DNA of 64,000 bases. It comes from Luscinia megarhynchos. Its lineage: Eukaryota > Chordata > Aves > Passeriformes > Turdidae. The stretch is taken from positions 37,365,406 to 37,429,405 of the forward strand of contig JAPFBE010000002.1 in the NCBI GenBank assembly GCA_034336665.1. The letters run 5' to 3'. Each line of letters begins with the position of its first letter. Positions within the stretch are counted from its first letter, which is position 1. The position numbers and the translations under genes were made by a program. The notes beneath the pieces are model-generated. The model did no database searches and was not told where the DNA came from. It saw only the letters and a program-made list of their open reading frames with translations. Below are positions 56,301 to 64,000 of the stretch, in pieces.

Positions 56301-57129
56301 CCTGAGCTGACCCACAGCTGCAGGGAGCAAGTCCTGCATGTCCTAAAGCTCCTCTCTGAGGCTTGGATAACTGTGATCTTGGAAGGGTTTCCAAGCAAGC
56401 AGAGCTGTCCTGCAGGAGCTTTGTTCACGTGGAGACCAGAGTGCAGCCAGGGCTGTGCCAGCAGGGGTGAACAGTGGTTTGGGATTGGCAGAGGTGGCCC
56501 TTGGACACCAACTGAGACACTCAGTGCTGCCCAAAGATTTCATTCAGGAGGAGGGTGTCCCTAGAAAGCAGAGCCTGGCCCTTTTGCCATTGAGTTTGTA
56601 GGTAATGCACACAGCTAGGAGCTGTGTCACCTCTGAGGAGGCTGCTGAGCCCCACCATGGCACATTCTTCTCTGCTGAACTCATTGCTCAGCTCCCCACA
56701 GTGATGGGATCCACTGGGTGCAGGCCAGGGTCAGTGTCTGGGTCTGCTGGGCTGGGCAGGCTGTGCCCAGATGTGCTGGGTCCACACATGTGTGGGAAGA
56801 TGTTTCAAGGCACCAAGGATGCACCACAGGACTGGCAGTGCAGGGATTCAAGTCACTGTAATGCAGTTTTTCCAGAGAGGGAACCTAAATCGTCTTGCTG
56901 GGGAAGGATGGGAGATGGAAATGCCAAAAGGATAGAAGGAGGGTGAAGAAATTAGACCTTTCCCTCTTCCACCATATCCCCCATTTCTTTCAAGTGCTTC
57001 AAAGTTTAGCACAGCAATATGGAGCAGCATAGCTGAAGACCTCAGTGGTAGGAAGGGATAAAAGGGTGGCCATTGCTACCACATAGGATTATGGTGAGGA
57101 CAGGGAGGCTGCAAAAATACCCTGTCTGA
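53336..57129. other. Intergenic, no gene recognised
   Basis: Moderately GC-rich with many short open frames on both strands (up to 170 codons) that show no family resemblance or splice structure. A direct 15-bp duplication lies at 56079-56108 in an AT-rich patch. Confidence 0.65.
56079..56108 (+). repeat. Two-copy 15-bp direct repeat
   Basis: TGCAATTACATTTAT occurs twice head to tail, perfectly. Each copy carries CAATTA-type homeodomain cores. Confidence 0.9.
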
Positions 57130-57232
57130 AGCAAGAAAAAAGAAAGCAGAGCAGGAAGGAAGTGTGGGAGGAAGGGAATGAGAAAGAGAAGGAGGGAAGG
57201 AGAAAGAGAGGGCAGAAGCTAGGGAAGGAAGA
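57130..57232 (+). repeat. Polypurine (GGAA/GA)-rich tract
   Basis: About 100 bp almost entirely A and G (aaaaaagaaagcagagcagg ... gggaaggaagatg). Low complexity, possibly able to form triplex DNA. Confidence 0.85.
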
Positions 57233-60200
57233 TGAATTTTGTCACATTTCTTTAGGTGCCTGTATTCATTAAGGCCTCACTAGTGAAATGGAGATCAATC
57301 ATCCAAAATGCAAGAGCAAAATCACTCACTTCAAGGATAGGCCAAATGATAATATCCTCTCTTTAACAGTACTCCTCTGTGTCCCTCTCTGGTGCCATGG
57401 AAGAGGCAGGAGAGTCACAGGGGCTGAGCAGTGTTCCCACAGATATTTACTGGACTTGATGGGAGCTCCTGCAGCCCTGCTGATGGCAGATCCTCACTAG
57501 GCAGCTGGTCACTAATGAGAGATCATCTCGTGGAGGTTTCCTGGCTGGCAAGAAAATCGGTTGTGTTGTAATGCCTGGACCCAGGACAGCAGAAGGGGAG
57601 GTGAGAGATGAGTGAGACACAGAGGAAAGGTAGAAAAGTGCAGATGGAGCAGCACCTTCTGAGGGTCAGGGAGAGCAAGAGCTGGCAAGGGCCTTCAAAA
57701 GGCAAAAGATTTTCAACTGGAAAGTGAGCAGAACCAGAGCTGCTTGTGTGGGAGGGGTGCTCACAGGGGTAAAGGCTGCAGGCACCATGAACCAGTCTGT
57801 GAGTGAGTGCCAGGCAGAGGAGGGAGCAGGATTGGCAGGGTGGCACAGAAGGGCACTGAGGGGCTGTGAGGCAGGTCACTAGAGGAGGCACCTTCTGTTC
57901 CCAGTGGCTTGCAATAAGCAGGGCAAGTTGTCAGGAGCCCCCACTGAGCCTTGGCATGTGGAGCTGGAAGTGAAAAATGGGAGTGCTCCCGGGCTGCAGA
58001 GCTCAGTCAGCTCCAGCACTCGCTGTCCCTGTCTTCCTGCACCAGCAGCTTGGCAGAGGTGCCTCTCAGGGGCTGTCATCCTCCCTCTGCCACACAGGGG
58101 CTGTGAGCTGTGTGACAAGGGCACTGCTGCTCCCATTCAGAGCGAGCTGTACTGCCAGAGCTCTGCTGCACACCTCGCTCTGCTCCTGCAGCAAGCACTG
58201 CTCCCGGGGGTTAGTCAGCCTGGGGGCACAAGTCTGCAATGACTGCAGGAGACTGTACAAGCATCAGTCTCACAGTGGTGTTTCTATCAGTTAATCCCTA
58301 ACTTTGCACACTCAGGCAGGGGGCAGCTCACCGGACCTTTCTCCCCAGAGCTCACCTATCTGTTCATGGCCTCACAACATGGGCACCAGGCAGCCTCCAA
58401 AATCTCAGAGCCTCAGCTCTTATGGGTACCTCTTACATACACAAGCACCACAGCTCTCAGCCTCAGCAGCCCCAAACCCTCACTGGGTGGCCATGGAACT
58501 GCAAATATCTCAGCTGTGGAGAATGAAGAGGCTCAGACAGCCACAGCAAGAAATGTACCCCAAGAAGGACAGAAGTGCTAGGTGCTATTAGCACTCCTCC
58601 CTCCAAAAAAACCCCACCCAATCTTTGTTGTCTCATGCCAAACTATCTTATGCCTTTACCAAGCCTGGCATTGCTGGAAGGGGGCCAGCAGCCAGAGCAG
58701 AGCATGAGACAATCAGAACAGAAATCATGGGGTTTTTTCATTGTTGTTTTTGGGAGCAGCAAGGCAAATAATGAAAAAAATAAGATATTTGAGTTCTTCA
58801 CATCATGGAGTCCCTGGGATGCTAAGCTGACTGACCAAATATCTTTTAAGAAAATAATTTTTGCTGTGGTTTCCTTGGATTTCCAGAAGAGTTTGCTAAT
58901 AAAAGGCAGAGGAAGAACAATGCAGCAGGGTTAACTTGCTCCCTGCTTGAAAAACTACATAATCACCACATGAAACAATAAAGATCCATGTGGCTTTTAT
59001 GCCACTCTGATGACACAGCTGAGCACTCACTGGGATTTTATAGCAAACACACACTGTAGAAATGCTCATTAAAAATAACATAATTAGTATCAATTGCATG
59101 TTGCTTAGGTAATGAGACAATTTGTAATTTTAAAATAAAGTAAAAAGGCAAATAATGTTTCAAGCAGTACTTTGCCATCACTCTGCCCAGCAGGTGACAG
59201 TGTGGGTTGTTTCCTGCTCTCTTTTTTGCTGTTGTTTTCCCCTTTCTCCTGACCATGCTAGACCCTAAAGACTGGTGACATACTACAGACACCTCACAGA
59301 CCATATGTGCTACTGGCAGCACACAAGATGCAGTTAATGGTCAGGGCTGTCAAACACATCTGATGCCACAGCTAAACAGCTCCTATGTCCAGCTTCTCAC
59401 AGGAAGGGCAAGCCTGCTCTCCTCATCTCACACCAGAAGCTGGGATGCTGCCATGGACCTGTCCTGGGGTGGCTGGGAAAGGGCAATAGTTGATCTTTTA
59501 TTTCCCTCATTCCCTGGTGCATCCTCCTGCACGTGTGGTCACAACCAGACCTGACTCTGCAGCGTTTCCCTTCAGGTCAAGCTGACTTGGGCATGGGGAT
59601 CCCAGTGCTGACCAGCCCCAAAGGCTTCACTGTGCTTGGCAAAGGCATGGCCATTGCCTTCCATGAGGCTTGGGGTTCCCTCCACTTGCCTGTGCCTGCA
59701 CCCTGATGGGTGCCTTCCTACCCCCTCGCTGCCACAGGATTTTGGCACCACAGCCAGGCTGAAACCATCGTCTTATTGCCCCCCTGGCCCAGCTCAGCAG
59801 TGCCTGGATGCAAAGTCTGTTTTCTGCTTGAGAAAGCATGCTCCCAGAGATACAGAATTAATCTCCACGATTTCACACTCAGTCTCATAGATCAGTCATC
59901 TGATAATGAACCAAAAGGTGGTTCAGATTTACATCTCTGAAGTCCCCACGCTTCTCCACTGCAGCCGAATTGCACAGGAGTGTTTGCTGACCTTTTAGTG
60001 CACAGCTTCTCATTGCACTGCACCTCAGAACACCCTTCTTTAGCAAAGGTCTTTATTAAAGAGAATTAATTAACTAGGTTTGCTGGATAATCAATTTTCT
60101 TGGTATAAATTGAGTAGAGTTGGAAGAATGCTGATCTGTTGCTCCTCTGATTTCCCGCACAGAGAATAAAAATAGAAGAAGATCCAGATGGAGAAATTGG

Positions 60201-63200
60201 GTTGGGATCAGATTCCTTCTGAATACAGAGTTTTGGCAACCTCAAAAAATGGGGTGAACATTGCTGGGATTTAATTTCCTAAGTGCACTGGGAAAGTTAA
60301 TGTCAAAATGTCCTGATTTAAGATCTTTGAAGGAAAAGGAAGTGTTTCCTTCTGAAGCAACTTTTCATTTAGACATTGAAAGAAAGGCAAAATCAAGGGC
60401 AAAAATCTGAGTGAAATGTTTTAATTGTGTTTGAAAAAAATTACAGCGAACAGGCTTTGTTTGTTTGGGGTTTTTTGGTGGGTATGTTTTTAAATTTTCC
60501 TCAATGGAACAGTTTAACAACCTGTGTGTCTCTCAGCCTTGTGTGGAACATTCCTCTCCACCCCTTCCATTCCAGTAATACTTTTTGCTGCCTTTTGAGC
60601 TTGAAATCCCAAAATCCTGTCAAGTTTTGTGTTTGTCTACCTCGATCTTGCAAGTTTTTTTCTGGCTCTGGTGTTCAGCAAAGTGTGCCCCACCTAATGA
60701 CCCCACACATGATTGGCACCCTACAACACTAGACTGTAACTTTAAGCAGGAGGAAATCCTCTGAATTTTATGAAGAAATCATCTCTCCATTTTTTCTTTG
60801 TGTTGTATTTTCTTTAAATGATGGTGGATCCACTTTCCTTGCAAGCAAATGTTTCCATTAATTGGCACGTCACCTCTTGCCTCCTTGCTGACTGGTTTGA
60901 CCACAAATTGCTCAGACTCTGTGATTTATTTTTCATCTCTTTTATTGCAGGCATGAATACAGGAACAGGTAAACAGCTGAGCCGTAAAAGTTTCTCTTTA
61001 GGCATGTTTTCAACAAAATGCCATCATACACTGTCTGATGATACACGCTGCTACTCAGGTGAAACTAAATGGTGTGAGCAGCTCTTCTTTAAAGCTGCCA
61101 CCCACCATTCAATGCTGCAGCTGCCAAGGAAGCCTTCTCCTCCACGTACTCTATCTTCCCTCCTTCTCCACGTCATCTACAGCTTCTTTTACGGCACGTA
61201 GCTTTACAAAACACAGTTGTGAGGCTAATCTTACATGCAATTACAGATCAGTCTCAGTATATTTATTGCAAACTCCTTGAACATCAGGACATTTTAAAAA
61301 AATGAGAAAGAAAAAAAGAAAACAAAAAAAAATATTCCATTGCATAATTACAAGTAGGTTTTTTGTAGCAAATGAACCAGAAATGTATTCAGAAAAAAAT
61401 AAATAAATAAAAGCAAAGGCTATTTGTAAACAGTTCAAACAAAACATGATGCTGCCTCCAATGAAACATTTCACTGCATTGCCAGCTCTGTTTCAAATGG
61501 GCACATAGGCATCCTGTTGCAAGAGAGTGAAGCCATGAACTGAAACTTTGGAGGAGTTAATTTTCAAATTTTGCACTTCCAGGGTCTGTGAAACATGAAA
61601 AGTCTGCACACACGGTGGGATCTGAGAGAAGTTGGAATCTCAACCAATGTTTCTAAAGAAAACTCAGTTATTCCTCTTAAAATAGTGGAAAGAGCTGAGC
61701 CACACAAAAACAAAGCACAATTGGTTGGCTTCCATAAGAGACTGCAAAATGAGAAAATATTTAACTCCTTGCATAGCTATTTAAATGGCCAATAAATTTT
61801 GCTGGAATCACCCAAACATGACAACACTGCATTCTGCTGCTTAGAGACTTCAGGCTGAAAAGCTGGGATCTGCTGACGGGGTCAGAGCATCACCCAGGCG
61901 TTGTGAAAAGCCGGGGCCACCCCTGATTAGCTTTGCCAGCGTGGCTACAGCAGGAGCTTTCATCAGCCAGCCACTCCAGATGGAGCAGAGCAACCACTGT
62001 AGGAAAGCCTCTGTGCTGCTGCCACTGTAGTTGTTATCCCAGCTCTCTGCTCTTCCACAAGGGACAGAAGCTGTTCTGACAAAAGGGTGTTTCAGGCAGT
62101 TTGTGCACAGCTACTGCGCAGGGCTTTGGCTGGCAGAGCTACGCCCATCACAAATCGCACCTGGAAGCTGAACCCTGGATGATGCAGCTCAGTCAGCAAG
62201 GGTTTGCAATGTAGACCTGGCCAGAGGGATGGAAAGCAGGATTCATCTCACTTAACTTTAATCAGTGTAAAGGTAGACACTTAAATCAGAGGCACCTCCG
62301 GAAGACAGTTCCTTTGATCTCTCACCAGGTGAGAGCTGAGCATTTTAATGTTAGATGAGATGAACCCTTCCCCAGGAGAGCTGAGGAGGCAAAAGCCTTT
62401 CAGCCATCCTTTCCTGTCACCAGTTCTGGAGACCATGCTTCAGAAGGCTGCTGTTCAAATGCGTTATCTTTACACATGTCAATGTACATGATAATGAAAG
62501 CCTGTGCTGGGCTTCATGCTGCCACAACTACATATGCAAGCTTAAAGCTAGCTCAGATACTTCTGCACTATTATATAGACATACCTTCAGGCAGAGTATC
62601 CTTTAACACCTGTAAAGTTAAATTGTGGGGGCAAATCTGCAATATCTGCCCCTCTGCAATATGTTCATGTTGACACTGTCTTGTTCACAGTAGTTTTGGG
62701 TAACAGGTGTCCTAACACTGTAACTCCCAACCAGAAGTGAAGCAGAAGTGTTTCTTCAGAGGATGTGAAAACTGAGATGCTGAAGCATGGCTGAAGAAGG
62801 TACGTAGTAAGAAAGAACAAGATGATGACATTCCACAGTTAAAACTTCAGTTTGATATCAGTAAAACAGTTTTAATAAAGCTCCATTAGACTGCAGGATA
62901 GGAAACGGTGGCAGCCAGTGGATAAGACACTGAAACACGACAAGGCAACGTACTTGGAGTTGTTCTGTAGAAAATGTCCCACAGAAACTAAGCAGCCATA
63001 TAAGCCTTCCCCTCTTCTCCTGGTGGGAACCAAAGAAGGAGGAATCTCTGCCCTTCTTCAGCTATCCCAGAGCATGCCTCAGCAATAAAGACTTGGCCAC
63101 ATAAAGTAACCTTGGTTCACGGTACTTGTTTTCCAGTTCTGACTATTTCAGCTGAAGAAATTTTATACAATGGGAGCAAAAATGATGCATTAAAAACAAT

Positions 63201-64000
63201 AAACTAATAGACTGTTTATGAGCCAGAACATCTTATGGGCTAGTCTGACTCAGGCATTCAGTTTTGCTAAAGGCTTTTGCTTAAGTGACCAAATTATCCT
63301 AACATGGATCTATTTTGCCCCCGAACCTGAAGACATATTGTGGGGTTCCTAAAGTCCACTCCATGGCAATCAGTATGACTGAAGGGCGTGTTCAGATTTT
63401 TTCTGTTTGTTTTTGGTTTTTTTTTTTTTTCTTTTTTGTTCCGGGTTTTCCTTGACAGTGACTTTGTGAAACTGTTGCCAGTTCAAACACAATTGGGAGT
63501 TACCTAACAGGCAGAAAACCAGATTCAGCTAGTCAGCGCTGTGCCATTCTCGACCTTCCTTTGTTTCCTCTCCCAAACCAGCATTTATAGCTACAATTTT
63601 CTTTTATTTGCTCTTCAGAATGCTCACTCTCACTTGGACACAGGCAAAATGTGCTGCTGCTTCTCCCTCACCAATATCCTCTGGGAAGTGGTAAAGAGAA
63701 ACAGAAAATTGCAATCTTTTGTGTCTGTGCATTTTCCCCTCCTTTCTGATTTCCTCACAGGGATTTAATGCTCCTAATCAATTTTTAAGAACCCTGGACT
63801 GATGGAGTGGGGCATTAAAACATAAGGAACAGAAGTGTCTGGCACTGCAGCTAGAGGGTGGACAGCATACAAGCCATATCTGATTACCCAGAAAAGTCCC
63901 TGGAATGCTTTTAAATCTACAGTCCAGGTATGGTTTTGTGGCTCCTTGTGCCCACTGCTCATGTTGAGCCACTTGATTAAATTTTGTAATGTGATTTTCT
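57233..64000. other. Right-hand intergenic segment, no gene recognised
   Basis: Non-coding in appearance. It contains A-rich tracts (61298-61412) and a poly-T tract (63396-63439). On the conserved vertebrate order the next gene should be EPB41L4B, whose 3' end would approach from the right on the minus strand, but I recognise no exon of it. Confidence 0.6.
63396..63439 (+). repeat. Poly-T / T-rich tract
   Basis: T-rich low-complexity run including T14. Confidence 0.9.

Noticed and set aside
60940..60970. Micro-exon-like pattern on the plus strand (TTTTATTGCAG, 18 nt, GTAAAC)
   Set aside because: Isolated, with no flanking exons or coding context. Such pairs occur by chance.

Overview
This window is vertebrate nuclear DNA, most likely from a bird. 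It has short exons with GT..AG introns, CpG-rich promoters, and degenerate CR1-type LINE 3' ends (26935-27175, 14290-14418, 53083-53335). It contains no prokaryotic-style operons, CRISPR arrays, phage genes or tRNA/rRNA genes. The bird assignment is an inference from the CR1 remnants and the compact introns; a crocodilian or turtle cannot be excluded.

Two protein-coding genes are supported, both on the minus strand. TMEM245 (AI-2E-family multi-pass membrane protein) starts at 20621 inside a CpG island and runs leftwards. Its first five coding exons (390 codons plus one base) lie at 20621-20001, 10801-10684, 9580-9479, 8593-8486 and 3757-3536, and the rest of the gene lies beyond the left edge. 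FRRS1L, a neuronal DOMON-domain protein of AMPA-receptor biogenesis, is complete: five coding exons at 39274-39070, 37329-37245, 36778-36640, 33553-33307 and 32837-32665 encode 282 residues. All splice phases join exactly. The order TMEM245-FRRS1L and their shared orientation match human 9q31.3. The two genes have no known joint pathway; they are simply conserved neighbours.

Layout: 1-20000 holds TMEM245 introns and exons; 19930-20960 is its CpG-island promoter; 20960-32664 is intergenic sequence plus the probable FRRS1L 3' UTR; 32665-39274 is FRRS1L; 38640-40230 is its CpG-island promoter, which carries an intronic 14-bp array, a REST/RE1-like site, a YY1 site and, upstream of the ATG, a 16-bp minisatellite of about 34 copies. 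From 40.2 to 64 kb I recognise no gene, only simple repeats, a CR1 fragment and an isolated GC-rich island at 44.25-44.95 kb.

No new multi-gene system is present. The most unusual items are regulatory or structural: the G-rich 16-bp array upstream of FRRS1L, the RE1-like site in FRRS1L intron 1, a perfect 20-bp inverted repeat with a 17-nt loop at 27818-27874, and a competing downstream splice donor after TMEM245 exon 4 whose use would add an in-frame stop.
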